Source: Thermoleophilaceae bacterium (lineage in GTDB: Bacteria > Actinomycetota > Thermoleophilia > Solirubrobacterales > Thermoleophilaceae). Taken from it: a stretch of 64,000 nt of DNA. Position 1 is the stretch's first letter. The number at the start of each line of letters is the position of its first letter. The notes under the pieces are model-generated. The model saw only the letters and a list, made by a program, of their open reading frames with translations, was not told the DNA's origin and did no database searches. The DNA is taken from positions 97,048-161,047 of the forward strand of contig JAUJOQ010000002.1 of the NCBI GenBank assembly GCA_030447725.1, written 5' to 3'. Both the position numbers and the translations under genes were made by a program. Positions 49,791-58,166 of this stretch are shown piece after piece.

Positions 49791-50921
49791 ATGGAGTCCA
49801 TAGAAGAAGTCGCCGGTCTGGTGGCCCACCGGGGGCGAGCGGCGGGTACGGACGCCGAGCGAAGGGCCGCCGTGCACCTGCGCCACCGCCTCGAGGACCT
49901 CGGTCGCCCGGCTGAGCTGCAGACCGTAGAGATGCGTCCGCGGTTCGGGCTCACCCACGCCCTTCACGCCCTGCTGGCCGTCCTCGGCAGCGTGCTGGCC
50001 GTAAGCGACGCGCCGATCGGCGCCGCGATCGTGCTGTTCGCCGTGCTGTCGACCGTCCTGGACGTCACCGGAACGGTCCATCTGGTGCGCCGGACCACCG
50101 GTCGGCGGCTGTCTCAGAACGTGGAGTCTCGGGTAGACGGAGGCAAGCCCGGCACGCTCGTGCTCGTCGCCCACTACGACGTCGCCCGCGAGGCCCCGTC
50201 CTTCGCGCTGGCCGCCCGACTGCTGCGCGACCCGTGGCTGGCGATGGTCGTCGCGATGGTGATGGTCCTGATCTGTTGCAGTCTGCGCGTGTCCGGGCTC
50301 GAGGGCACCGTTCTCACCAGCGCCCAGTTCGTGCCCACGGTGTTCCTCATCCTCATGGTGCCGGCTCTCGCCGACATCGAGCTTTCCGGCGCAGACCCCG
50401 GAACGACCGACAACGCCGCCGGTGTGGCGGTGGTGCTCCAGCTGGCCGACGAGCTGGGCGAGCGGCTCGAGCACTTCGACGTCTGGGTGGTGTTCACGGG
50501 TGCGCAGAAGCCCTTCGCGCTCGGCATGAGGGCCTGGCTGCGGCTGCGCCGCGCGGACCTCGAATCCGAGAGCACCGTGGTGCTCAACGTCGACGGCGTG
50601 GGCGACGGGCCGGTCACGTTCAGCCGCAGGGAGGGCCCGATCATCGGGCTGTCCACCCACCGCCAGCTCAGGCGGATGTGCGAGGAGATCGCCGCGGATG
50701 GCGGCCATGAGGCGCGGGCGAGCGTGATTCACGAGAGTGGCGACGCGGGCGCAGCGCTGGCCCGCGGCCTCCCGGCCATCACCGTCTCCTCGCCCGGGGC
50801 GGTGCTCGATCCGGCTGCGCTCGACCGGGTGTTCGAGGTCTGCCTCGAGCTGGCCGAGCGCGTGGACGCCGAGGTGGGTCCTCGGCTCGCCTCTAGGAGC
50901 GCGCAGCGCTCATCCGCGTGA
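49791..50921 (+). CDS. M28-like membrane peptidase homologue, catalytic Glu apparently missing
   Basis: A 376-residue protein. Metal-ligand segments of M28 aminopeptidases can be traced: LVAHYDVARE (His and Asp), DPGTTDNAAGVAVVL (Asp) and LNVDGVGDG (Asp). At the place of the usual catalytic GAEE the sequence reads TGAQKPFALGM, so the general-base Glu pair is lost. Two or three hydrophobic helices interrupt the domain (about residues 55-95 and 155-200), so it is a membrane protein. It may be an inactive peptidase relative with a binding role. Confidence 0.65.
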   Translation: MESIEEVAGLVAHRGRAAGTDAERRAAVHLRHRLEDLGRPAELQTVEMRPRFGLTHALHALLAVLGSVLAVSDAPIGAAIVLFAVLSTVLDVTGTVHLVRRTTGRRLSQNVESRVDGGKPGTLVLVAHYDVAREAPSFALAARLLRDPWLAMVVAMVMVLICCSLRVSGLEGTVLTSAQFVPTVFLILMVPALADIELSGADPGTTDNAAGVAVVLQLADELGERLEHFDVWVVFTGAQKPFALGMRAWLRLRRADLESESTVVLNVDGVGDGPVTFSRREGPIIGLSTHRQLRRMCEEIAADGGHEARASVIHESGDAGAALARGLPAITVSSPGAVLDPAALDRVFEVCLELAERVDAEVGPRLASRSAQRSSA

Positions 50922-51444
50922 GGCGCTGCTCGGCCGGGTCGATCACCGAGCGCCGCCCGCGCCCGAAGCCCTCGTAGAGCACCACCGCTGCCAGCAGCTC
51001 ACGGTTGGCGTCGGTGAGCCGAGCCTTGAGGTCGGCCACCGTCATGGCGTCGTAGCCGTCCCACGGCGGGTCGACATGGATCTCGGGGCCGGCGTCTTCC
51101 TCGGCGCCCTCTCCGCCGAACTCGGCGACCGGTACCGGTTCATCGTCGATGGTCTTCGCGGTGTCGGGCACAGGCGGAGCGGGTGGCGGCTGAGCCGGCT
51201 CGCTGCGAGCCGGGCGCCGGGGCCGCGACGCCAGGCGTGAGCGTTGCCGGACGGTGGGCCGAGGCGCAGGCCGCTCGACGGTGACGCTGGTGGGTTCTGG
51301 CGCCGGTGTGGCCGGCTCTTGATCCTCGAGCGCCGAGCGCGCCTCGCGCACGAGGGCGAGCGCCACCTCGAGCGCTCCCTCGCCGATCGAGGCGACCAGC
51401 CGGAGGGGACCCCTGAAAGGGCCGATCATCCACATCGCCGGCAT
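50893..51444 (-). CDS. Conserved hypothetical next to acyl-CoA carboxylase
   Basis: A 183-residue protein with a short amphipathic N-terminus (GPLRLVASIGEGALEVALAL), a long Pro/Arg-rich disordered middle, an acidic stretch, and an ordered C-terminal helix pair (YDAMTVADLKARLTDANREL then AAVVLYEGFGRGRRSVIDP). It overlaps the convergent M28-like gene by 29 bp and lies 42 bp downstream of the carboxylase beta gene on the same strand. The function is unknown; ATG 51435 is an alternative start. Confidence 0.6.
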   Translation of the reverse strand: MPAMWMIGPFRGPLRLVASIGEGALEVALALVREARSALEDQEPATPAPEPTSVTVERPAPRPTVRQRSRLASRPRRPARSEPAQPPPAPPVPDTAKTIDDEPVPVAEFGGEGAEEDAGPEIHVDPPWDGYDAMTVADLKARLTDANRELLAAVVLYEGFGRGRRSVIDPAEQRLTRMSAARS

Positions 51445-51486
51445 CCAATACCCGGCGGCGCAGCGCGCAAACTGCCCGGTCGGCGC

Positions 51487-53007
51487 CTACACCGGGGTGA
51501 CTGCGTTGTGCTTCGCCGGCCACTCGCGCCGGCGGTCGGTGTAGAAGCCGTATCGGCGCACCAGCTCGTCGCGCAGGTCCTCGGGTGCGATCACCGCGTC
51601 GACCACGAGCTCAGAGGCCAGGTGCAGCACGTCGATCTCCTCCCTGTACTCCTGCCTGAGCTTCTCCACGAAGGCGCCCCGCTCTTGCTCGTCCTCGATG
51701 GCCTGCACCTGGTTGAAGAACACGGCGTTGATGGCCGCCTGGGGGCCCATCACGGCAATCTTGGCGCCGGGCAGCGCTATGCACGCATCGGGCTCGAAGG
51801 CGGGCCCGGCCATCGCGTACAGCCCGGCGCCGTAGGCCTTGCGCACGATCACCGAGATCTTGGGCACGGTGGCCTCGGAGACGGCCGAGATCATCTTGGC
51901 GCCGGCGCGGATGATGCCCTGGCGCTCGACCTGCGTGCCGATCATGAACCCGGGCACGTCGGCCAGGAAGAGCAGCGGCACGTTGAAGGCGTTGCAGGTC
52001 CAGATGAAGCGAGCAGCCTTGTCGGAGGAGTCGACGAACAGCACTCCCCCCTTCTGGCGCGGTTGGTTGGCCACGATTCCCACGACGCGGCCCTCGAGGC
52101 GCGCGTAGCCCACCACCACCTCCTTGGCCCATCGCTGGTGCACCTCGAGGAAGGAGCCCCCATCCACCAGGCAGTCGATCAGCCCGAGGATGTCGAAGGG
52201 CTTGTTCTCATCGGCGGGGATCAGGTCGTGGATCGGGCCGGCGGGGCCCGGTGGCGCAGGCGGGGCCGGCGGCGGGTGCTCGCGCCAGTGCCGCGGGAAG
52301 TAGGAGAGATAGCGCTTGGCCAGGTCAATTGCCTCCTCGTCGGTCTTCACGAGGAAGTGGCCGCAGCCGGACACGCCCGTATGCATGCGCGCACCCCCCA
52401 TCTCCTCCAGCGTGACCTTCTCGCCGATCACCATCTCCGCCATCCGGGGCGAGCCCAGGTACATGGAGGCGTTGCCGTCGCGCATGATCACCACGTCACA
52501 GAACGCGGGGATGTACGCGCCGCCGGCCGCGCTGGGACCGAAGAGCACGCACACCTGTGGGACGACGCCCGACATCTTCACCTCGGTGTGGAAGATCCGC
52601 CCCGCGTGGCGGCGGCCGGGGAACATCTGCACCTGCTCGGTGATGCGCGCGCCCGCCGAGTCGACGAGGTAGACCATCGGCATCAGGTGCTCCAGCGCCT
52701 GCTCCTGGATGCGGATGATCTTCTCGACCGTCCGCGGCCCCCAGGAGCCGGCCTTGACGGTCGGGTCGTTGGCCATGAGGCACACCGGCCGACCGCCGAT
52801 CGTGGCCATGCCCGTGACCACGCCGTCGGCGCCGAAGCCGTCCTGCTCCGAGTTGGCCAGCAGGGCGTCTTCGGTGAACGACCCCTCGTCGGTCAGGAGG
52901 GCCACCCGCTCGCGCACGGGGAGCTTGCCCTGCTGGTCGGCCTTCGTGTGGTGACGCTCCGGACCACCCGCGCGAGCGCGCTCCAGGGCTGCCGCGAGGT
53001 CGGTCAC
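51487..53007 (-). CDS. Acyl-CoA carboxylase beta (carboxyltransferase) subunit
   Basis: A 506-residue carboxyltransferase that moves CO2 from biotin to an acyl-CoA. Both crotonase-like halves are present: AGARITEQVQMFPGRRHAGR, FGPSAAGGAYIPAFCD and GSPRMAEMVIGEK in the first, LFLADVPGFMIGTQVERQGI then RKAYGAGLYAMAG and AVMGPQAAINAVF in the second. The GAGAR/GG oxyanion region fits propionyl- or methylcrotonyl-CoA carboxylase beta subunits. The biotin-carrying alpha subunit is not in the window. GTG 53007 was chosen; the HMG-CoA lyase at 57 kb would fit a leucine-degradation role. Confidence 0.9.
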   Translation of the reverse strand: MTDLAAALERARAGGPERHHTKADQQGKLPVRERVALLTDEGSFTEDALLANSEQDGFGADGVVTGMATIGGRPVCLMANDPTVKAGSWGPRTVEKIIRIQEQALEHLMPMVYLVDSAGARITEQVQMFPGRRHAGRIFHTEVKMSGVVPQVCVLFGPSAAGGAYIPAFCDVVIMRDGNASMYLGSPRMAEMVIGEKVTLEEMGGARMHTGVSGCGHFLVKTDEEAIDLAKRYLSYFPRHWREHPPPAPPAPPGPAGPIHDLIPADENKPFDILGLIDCLVDGGSFLEVHQRWAKEVVVGYARLEGRVVGIVANQPRQKGGVLFVDSSDKAARFIWTCNAFNVPLLFLADVPGFMIGTQVERQGIIRAGAKMISAVSEATVPKISVIVRKAYGAGLYAMAGPAFEPDACIALPGAKIAVMGPQAAINAVFFNQVQAIEDEQERGAFVEKLRQEYREEIDVLHLASELVVDAVIAPEDLRDELVRRYGFYTDRRREWPAKHNAVTPV

Positions 53008-53096
53008 GGGCGGCAGTCTCTCACGCTGACGTCTGCGCGACCTCGGTGAAGCAGCCGCTCTGGACCCCTCACGCCCGAGACGAAGTACGGCTTCAC

Positions 53097-53372
53097 TCAC
53101 CGCGCGGCGTCGCGACGTCGCGCGATCTGCGCGCCCGCCTCGCGGAGGCTGATCTCCCCTGCCCCAAGCCCAACCGCCGCCGACCGCAAGGACTCCGGGA
53201 TGTCGTAGTGATCGACCCAGGGCCGGCCAGGTCGACTCTGAAACTTGAACCGCGGCAGGCCGAGCCGGGCGGCGAAGCGGTGAAGCTCCTCCTCGCTGTC
53301 GGCGGTCAGGTGGCACCACATGCGCCCGCGCCACTCCCAGATCGGCGCGTCAACGTAGACGGCCATGCGCAT
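53097..53372 (-). CDS. DUF4031 protein
   Basis: A 91-residue protein: MAVYVDAPIWEWRGRMWCHL, then TADSEEELHRFAARLGL and DHYDIPESLRSAAVGLGAGE, the complete DUF4031 pattern. The function is unknown in the literature known to me. Conserved Trp, His and Asp positions look like a small enzyme or binding domain. Its start region overlaps the end of a short Uma2-like remnant. Confidence 0.8.
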   Translation of the reverse strand: MRMAVYVDAPIWEWRGRMWCHLTADSEEELHRFAARLGLPRFKFQSRPGRPWVDHYDIPESLRSAAVGLGAGEISLREAGAQIARRRDAAR

Positions 53373-53475
53373 CGGCGCTCCCGCCGACGAGCCTCAGGCC
53401 GCGGGTGCCGCCGGCGTGGTACTCCTCCGTCGAGAGCCGGTGCACCTGCCCAACATCGACTGTGGTTTCGGGCAC
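53350..53475 (-). pseudogene. Short remnant of a Uma2-type protein
   Basis: A 41-codon frame starting at a GTG: VPETTVDVGQVHRLSTEEYH then Gly/Arg-rich residues. The first part resembles the N-terminus of Uma2 endonuclease proteins (xxVHRLTxEEYHxL). A full Uma2 gene lies just downstream on the other strand. It ends inside the DUF4031 start region. It is probably a relic. Confidence 0.3.
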
Positions 53476-53603
53476 AGGCTCATGGTAGAGCGCTCGCCGC
53501 GCAGTTTCTGTTGCCGAAAGCCGTGGCGCGGCCGTTCAGGGGGCGAGAATCCGCTGCTCGTGGCCTTGGAAGGGCGTGAGCGATCCGTCCGGGGAGGACT
53601 ACG

Positions 53604-54173
53604 ATGACATCCGTGCCCGTCGCCGAGCGCATGACCGCCGAGGAGTTCCTCGCGCTGCCCGAGCCCGAGCTCGGCTGGCCCGTGAACCTCATAGCGGGTG
53701 AGGTCGTCGTGAATGACCCGACGGTGCATCACGGCGAGGTCCAGGGCGAGCTTTACCTCGCTTTCGCGACTTGGGTGCGCGCCGAGTCGGGGCGCGGCAA
53801 GGTGGCACTCCCGCTGGACGTACAGCTCGACGAGCACAATGTCTTCAAGCCTGACATCGCCTGGTACGACGAGGGCAGAGGGCCGGCTCGCCTAGACCCG
53901 CGGCCCTACCCGATGCCCGACCTCGCCGTGGAGGTCCGGTCACCCTCGACTTGGCGCTACGACGTGGGCGCCAAGAAGTCCGGCTACGAGCGCCACGGAC
54001 TGCCCGAGCTGTGGCTGGTGGACACCGCCGCCGAGGCCGTGCTCATCTTCCGCCGCTCGAAACCAAGAGCGCCCAGCTTCGACGTCTCGCTGGAGCTCAT
54101 ACGCGAGGACGAGCTCCGGTCCCCGCTGCTGCCCGGCTTCGCGCTGGCGCTGGCGGTGCTGTTCCCGCACTGA
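53604..54173 (+). CDS. Uma2 family (DUF820) putative endonuclease
   Basis: A 189-residue protein of the PD-(D/E)xK-like Uma2 family. MTAEEFLALPEPEL opens it; the catalytic region shows FKPDIAWYDE, DLAVEVRSPSTWRYDVGAKK then YERHGLPELWLVD. Asp of PDIAW, Glu of VEV and Lys of AKK fit the nuclease active site. Such genes are very numerous in some actinobacteria and cyanobacteria and their function is unsettled. Confidence 0.88.
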   Translation: MTSVPVAERMTAEEFLALPEPELGWPVNLIAGEVVVNDPTVHHGEVQGELYLAFATWVRAESGRGKVALPLDVQLDEHNVFKPDIAWYDEGRGPARLDPRPYPMPDLAVEVRSPSTWRYDVGAKKSGYERHGLPELWLVDTAAEAVLIFRRSKPRAPSFDVSLELIREDELRSPLLPGFALALAVLFPH

Positions 54174-54202
54174 GTTCGAGCTGGCAGCGCCAAGCGCAGC
54201 GC

Positions 54203-54427
54203 ATGACTAGGGTTTGTGTCGTGCCGACCTGGGAGTACGCGACCGCGGTGATCACTCACGGCTTGATGGGCCGCCAGGAGGACGAGCTCAACCGCAGCAA
54301 GCTCGATGAGGTGTTGGCCGAGTACGGCGCCCAGGGCTGGGAGCTCGTAAAGGTCCTGCTACAGCAGAACCTTCACCGCGAGAAGGACGGCCACGTGCTG
54401 ATCTTCAAGCGCCGCAGCGACACCTGA
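54203..54427 (+). CDS. DUF4177-like small protein
   Basis: A 74-residue protein: WEYATAVITHGLMGRQEDEL then KLDEVLAEYGAQGWELVKVL ending in KRRSDT. The EYGAQGWELV block is the DUF4177 hallmark, a small alpha/beta domain of unknown role. ATG 54203 is used; GTG 54221 would give the more typical length. Confidence 0.75.
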   Translation: MTRVCVVPTWEYATAVITHGLMGRQEDELNRSKLDEVLAEYGAQGWELVKVLLQQNLHREKDGHVLIFKRRSDT

Positions 54428-54428
54428 G

Positions 54429-54450
54429 ACGACTGCTTCTTTCGAGTCGT
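54429..54450. terminator. Possible terminator hairpin
   Basis: ACGACT (54429-54434) pairs with AGTCGT (54445-54450) over a 10-nt loop, directly after the DUF4177 stop and before the end of the convergent dehydrogenase gene. The stem is short and no T-run follows. Its first arm shares the GACGACTGCTT sequence of hairpin H. Confidence 0.3.
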
Positions 54451-54482
54451 GCCGCTCGGCGAACCCCGCCCGGCGCCGGCGC

Positions 54483-55364
54483 TCACAGCTGCGGGTTCAT
54501 CACGGGCTCGTCGCCCGAGTAGTCGTAGAAGCCCTTGCCGGACTTCTGCCCGTACCAGCCGGCGGCCAGCATCTTGCGCAGGGTCGGCGGCTGAGCGAAG
54601 CGGCGCTCTCGGAACTCGTCGAACATCACGTCGCAGATCGAGCCCATCGTGTCGAGGCCCACGAAGTCGGCCAGCGTCAGCGGGCCCATCGGGTGGCCGG
54701 CGCCTGCCTTCATGGCGGCGTCGATCTCCTCGATCGAGCCCACTCCCTCCTCGTAGGCGCGGATCGCGTCGAGCATGTAGGGCACGAGCAGGCGGTTGAC
54801 GATGAAGCCCGCCTTGTCCTTGGTCTTCACACCGAGCTTCTTCTCGCTCTCGGCGAACGAGACCCCGGTATCGAAGGTCTCGTCGGAGGTGGTGACCGCG
54901 CGCGCCACCTCGACCAGCTTCATCACCTGCGCCGGGTTGAAGTAGTGAAGCCCGAGGAAGCGGTCGGGCCGCTTCGTCGCCGCGGCCTGGTCCATCACTC
55001 CGAGTGACGAGGTGTTGGTGGCGAAGATGGCTTCGTCCTTGACGATGTTGTCCACCTCGCGCCACATCTGGAGCTTGGCGCCGAGGTCCTCGTCTATCGC
55101 CTCTATCACCAGGTCACAGTCGGCCAGGTCGCCGTAGTCGAGCGTGGGTGAGATGCGGCTACGCACCTCGTCGGCCTCGGTCTGCTGCATGCGGCCCTTC
55201 TCCACCGCGCGGGCCAGCCCTTTCTCGATCCGCCCCATGCCCTTGTCGAGGCGCTCCTGATCGATCTCGCGCACCACCACGTCGTAGCCGGACTGGGCCG
55301 CCACCTGTGCGATGCCGTGGCCCATCAGCCCCGCTCCCACCACTCCGACCCGCTCTATCGCCAC
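54483..55364 (-). CDS. hbd: 3-hydroxybutyryl/3-hydroxyacyl-CoA dehydrogenase
   Basis: A 293-residue NAD(P)-dependent dehydrogenase of the beta-oxidation/butanoate type. The Rossmann motif is VGVVGAGLMGHGIAQVAAQSG; the catalytic His is in LGLHYFNPAQVMKLVEV; the C-terminal domain shows DKAGFIVNRLLVPYM and GPLTLADFVGLDT then SGKGFYDY. GTG 55364 follows from the alignment of the N-terminus; the longer upstream frame is a shadow. It is divergent from the enoyl-CoA hydratase gene, the natural pathway partner. Confidence 0.93.
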   Translation of the reverse strand: MAIERVGVVGAGLMGHGIAQVAAQSGYDVVVREIDQERLDKGMGRIEKGLARAVEKGRMQQTEADEVRSRISPTLDYGDLADCDLVIEAIDEDLGAKLQMWREVDNIVKDEAIFATNTSSLGVMDQAAATKRPDRFLGLHYFNPAQVMKLVEVARAVTTSDETFDTGVSFAESEKKLGVKTKDKAGFIVNRLLVPYMLDAIRAYEEGVGSIEEIDAAMKAGAGHPMGPLTLADFVGLDTMGSICDVMFDEFRERRFAQPPTLRKMLAAGWYGQKSGKGFYDYSGDEPVMNPQL

Positions 55365-55442
55365 GTATATTCCCCGTCCTGGTCGACGTACGCACGAGGC
55401 CCACCGGCGGCCTCGTCCCAACTGCGAAGCGCGGGAGCCTAC

Positions 55443-56222
55443 ATGCCACTGGTCGGAGTAGAGGATCGTGGGACGGTGCGCCACATCGTCCTCCAGCGCG
55501 CGGAGAAGCGCAACGCCTTCAACGCCGAGCTGACGGCCGCCCTCGGACAGGCGCTCGAACACGCCGCGGCCGACGCGGGCGTGCGCTGCGTGGTGGTGCG
55601 CGGCGACGGGACGATGTTCTCATCTGGCATGGATCTCAACGACTTGCGCGAGCTGTCGGAGAGCCCCTCCGAGCTGCGCCGCTTCCGGCGTCCGATCCTG
55701 GCCTGGTGGAACCTGCTGGAGGAGATGCCCAAGCCCACCATCTGCCAGATCCACGGCGCCTGCCTCGGCGGCGCCTTCGAGCTGGCGCTCGCAGCCGACT
55801 TCCGCGTGATGGCCGAGGACGCGATCGCCGGGATCATGGAGGCCCGCGTGGGCCTGCTGCCCGACGTGGGGGGATGCTCGCGGCTGCCTGCGATCGTCGG
55901 CCTCGGCAACGCGAAGGAGCTGATCATGACCGGCAAGGTGATCGACGGTCGCGAGGCGCACCGAATCGGGTTCGCCAACCGGATCGCGCCCGCCGAGGAG
56001 CTCGACGCCCTCACCGAGGCCTTCGCCGGCGAGCTGCTCGGCTGCGCGCCGCGGGCGGTGGGGCTGGCCAAGCGGGTGATGGACGCCGCCGCGAAGCCCG
56101 CGCTCGCGCTGACCTTGGAGCAGGAGGTGCAGGCCCAGGAGATGCTGGTCGCCAGCGAGGACTTCGCCGAGGGCGCGCGCGCCTTCTCCGAGAAGCGCCC
56201 GCCGCAGTTCGCCGGGCGTTAG
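55443..56222 (+). CDS. Enoyl-CoA hydratase/isomerase
   Basis: A 259-residue crotonase-fold protein. The first oxyanion block is SSGMDLNDL, the second is HGACLGGAFELALAADFRV; a Glu of each canonical pair is kept (GGAFELAL and MEARVGLLPD). It should hydrate trans-2-enoyl-CoA esters or isomerise them. The C-terminus RPPQFAGR is the usual ending. It starts 79 bp from the divergent dehydrogenase gene and overlaps the following convergent gene by 4 bp. Confidence 0.9.
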   Translation: MPLVGVEDRGTVRHIVLQRAEKRNAFNAELTAALGQALEHAAADAGVRCVVVRGDGTMFSSGMDLNDLRELSESPSELRRFRRPILAWWNLLEEMPKPTICQIHGACLGGAFELALAADFRVMAEDAIAGIMEARVGLLPDVGGCSRLPAIVGLGNAKELIMTGKVIDGREAHRIGFANRIAPAEELDALTEAFAGELLGCAPRAVGLAKRVMDAAAKPALALTLEQEVQAQEMLVASEDFAEGARAFSEKRPPQFAGR

Positions 56223-56587
56223 TCGAGCGCGAAGAGCAGCCAGGCGCCCAGCAACGCGGAGCCGCCCGCCAGGGCGGACACGGCCGCCACGCCCCGCTTC
56301 GGGAGCTGGTCGCGCGCGGCGGCGGTCGCGGCCAGATCGACGGCGTCCGCCACCAGGCAGGCCGCTATCCACGGCTTAGCGGCCTCGGAGTCATTTAGGG
56401 TGCGCAGCACTCCCAGGCCCAGCAGCGAGTCGCGCACGCCGAGGGCGCGCGCGACCACCGTCACCGGCTCACGGCCCGAGTCCTTGCCGATCCAGCCGGC
56501 GGTCACGGCCTTGGGCGCCACGGCAAGCGCTGCTCCCAAGGCCGCCCGGCCGGCTGCATGGACCGTCGCGATCCGCCTGGCATCCAT
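56219..56587 (-). CDS. Small Ala-rich membrane-associated protein
   Basis: A 122-residue protein with weak hydrophobic segments at about residues 12-28, 72-88 and 102-120. RALGVRDSLLGLGVLRTLND is a recognisable helix pattern of a hypothetical family found in actinobacteria (DUF4267-like by memory, unsure). It lies 14 bp from the following membrane protein gene on the same strand, with which it is probably expressed. Confidence 0.55.
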   Translation of the reverse strand: MDARRIATVHAAGRAALGAALAVAPKAVTAGWIGKDSGREPVTVVARALGVRDSLLGLGVLRTLNDSEAAKPWIAACLVADAVDLAATAAARDQLPKRGVAAVSALAGGSALLGAWLLFALD

Positions 56588-56601
56588 GGCGGGCAGGCGC
56601 G

Positions 56602-57168
56602 TCAGCCGTTGCGTCGCAAGATGCCGCGCCGAGCCGGTGGACGACTGTGGTTGGTCTGAGCGAGGATCGCGTTGGTGACCACCAGGCCGACACCCGAGAG
56701 GATGCTCACGTTGCCGAGCACGCCAAGCGAGCGCTGGATCGTGGCGGCCGTCTTGGGCGTCTCCTCCGCGGGCTCGACCCCGCTCTCGATCGGCACCGCC
56801 CCGTCGGGTACCTGCTTGGCCAGGCGCGCGCCCTGAATGCCGCTCGCGATTCCCGCGAGCACGGTGAAGATCACGAAGCCATCCTTGACCCTGGCGAGGT
56901 CGCGCTCGCGCCCCGAGAGGCGGTCGGGCCGGGCCTCGGTGAGGCGGGCGGCTCCCCAGCCGGTCGCCACCGCGCCAAGCGACACGGCGTTGATCACGTT
57001 GTAGCCATTCCACGCCGTGTTCGCGACCTTGCCGCGGTCAGGCTTGCTCTCGATCACCCGTACTGCCGGATTGAGAGCGAACTTCCCGAACATCGCTCCG
57101 CCCAGATAGCTCGCCAGCCCCCAGTCGTGCGCAACCCGTGTCGTGTTGGCGATTGTGTCGTTGACCAT
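56602..57168 (-). CDS. Conserved hypothetical membrane protein
   Basis: A 188-residue protein. LASYLGGAMFGKFALNPAVR then NAWNGYNVINAVSLGAVATG-like text and VIFTVLAGIASGIQGARLAK, then ILSGVGLVVTNAILAQ suggest three or four membrane segments. I know similar proteins in actinobacteria only as hypothetical. ATG 57168 has GAGGA upstream. It is co-directional with HMG-CoA lyase, which ends 24 bp upstream of this start. Confidence 0.6.
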   Translation of the reverse strand: MVNDTIANTTRVAHDWGLASYLGGAMFGKFALNPAVRVIESKPDRGKVANTAWNGYNVINAVSLGAVATGWGAARLTEARPDRLSGRERDLARVKDGFVIFTVLAGIASGIQGARLAKQVPDGAVPIESGVEPAEETPKTAATIQRSLGVLGNVSILSGVGLVVTNAILAQTNHSRPPARRGILRRNG

Positions 57169-57192
57169 CTTGGTCCTCCTCAAGTCGTTTCG

Positions 57193-58164
57193 TCAGGTAT
57201 TTCCGGTGCAGCCCGTTGGAAACGTCAAACCTGGCGGCGATGCCCCCCTTCCATGCCAGACCACCGGGCCCGCACTCAGGAGGTGGCTGCCCAGCGGCCG
57301 CCCGAGCAGCCTCTGGGCTTCGCGCGCGCAGTCCAGCAGCGCGGGGAGGTCGATTTCCGTGGGGTGGCCCATCTCGTGGAGCATCGACACGAGGTCCTCG
57401 GTCGCCACGTTGCCCGTCGCGCCCCGGGGCACGGGGCAGCCTCCAAGCTCGCCGAACGAGGCCTCGAAGGAACGCACCCCGGCCTCCAGCGCGGCGAACG
57501 CGTTGGCAAGGCCCTGCCCGCGCGTGTTGTGGAAATGAGCGGTCAGCTCCACGCCCCCCAGCCGCTCGAAGGCTTCCCCGAAGAACTCGCGCACCTGCGC
57601 CGGGTTGGCCATCCCGGTGGTGTCGCCGAAGGCGATCTCCTCGCATCCCGCGGCCACCAGGCGCTCGGCGATCGCGAACACGGCCGCCGGCGGCACCTCG
57701 CCCTCGTACGGGCAGCCGAATGCCACGGATATCACCCCTTCACAGCGCAGCCCTTCCTCGCGCGCCTGTGCGATCACCGCCTCGAGGCCGGTGAGCGACT
57801 CCGCCACCGAGCGGTTCACGTTCTCGCGGTTGTGTGTCTCCGAGGCGGAGAGGAACACGTTGATGTCCGAGAAGCGCTCGCGCAGCGCCAGCGCGTCGTC
57901 GAGTCCGCGCTCGTTGGGCACGAGCACGGACACCGCCACGTCGTCGGGGATCTCGGCCTCGCGCAGCACCTCGGGCCCGTCGGCCAGCTGCGGGATCACG
58001 TCGGCGCGCACGAAGCTCGTGACCTCGAGCCGGCGCAGGCCCGTGCGGGCGAGCATCTCTACCAGCCGCACCTTGTCGGCGGTGTCGATCACCTCCGGCT
58101 CGTTCTGGAATCCGTCTCGGGGACCGACCTCGCGGATGCGCACGAGATCCTGGGCGGCGGGCAC
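57193..58164 (-). CDS. Hydroxymethylglutaryl-CoA lyase
   Basis: A 323-residue HMGL-like TIM-barrel enzyme splitting HMG-CoA to acetyl-CoA and acetoacetate (last step of leucine breakdown). REVGPRDGFQNE near the start, VPNERGLDDAL, FGDTTGMANP, the metal-binding HFHNTRGQG, and ASFGELGGCPVPRGATGN with the catalytic Cys are all in place. GTG 58164 starts 2 bp after the SDR stop. The acyl-CoA carboxylase at 52 kb may belong to the same pathway. Confidence 0.9.
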   Translation of the reverse strand: MPAAQDLVRIREVGPRDGFQNEPEVIDTADKVRLVEMLARTGLRRLEVTSFVRADVIPQLADGPEVLREAEIPDDVAVSVLVPNERGLDDALALRERFSDINVFLSASETHNRENVNRSVAESLTGLEAVIAQAREEGLRCEGVISVAFGCPYEGEVPPAAVFAIAERLVAAGCEEIAFGDTTGMANPAQVREFFGEAFERLGGVELTAHFHNTRGQGLANAFAALEAGVRSFEASFGELGGCPVPRGATGNVATEDLVSMLHEMGHPTEIDLPALLDCAREAQRLLGRPLGSHLLSAGPVVWHGRGASPPGLTFPTGCTGNT

Positions 58165-58166
58165 CG

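Noticed and set aside
52000..53049. A 601-codon plus-strand frame opposite the carboxylase beta gene
   Set aside because: Antisense shadow; the minus strand carries a complete carboxyltransferase with all family motifs.
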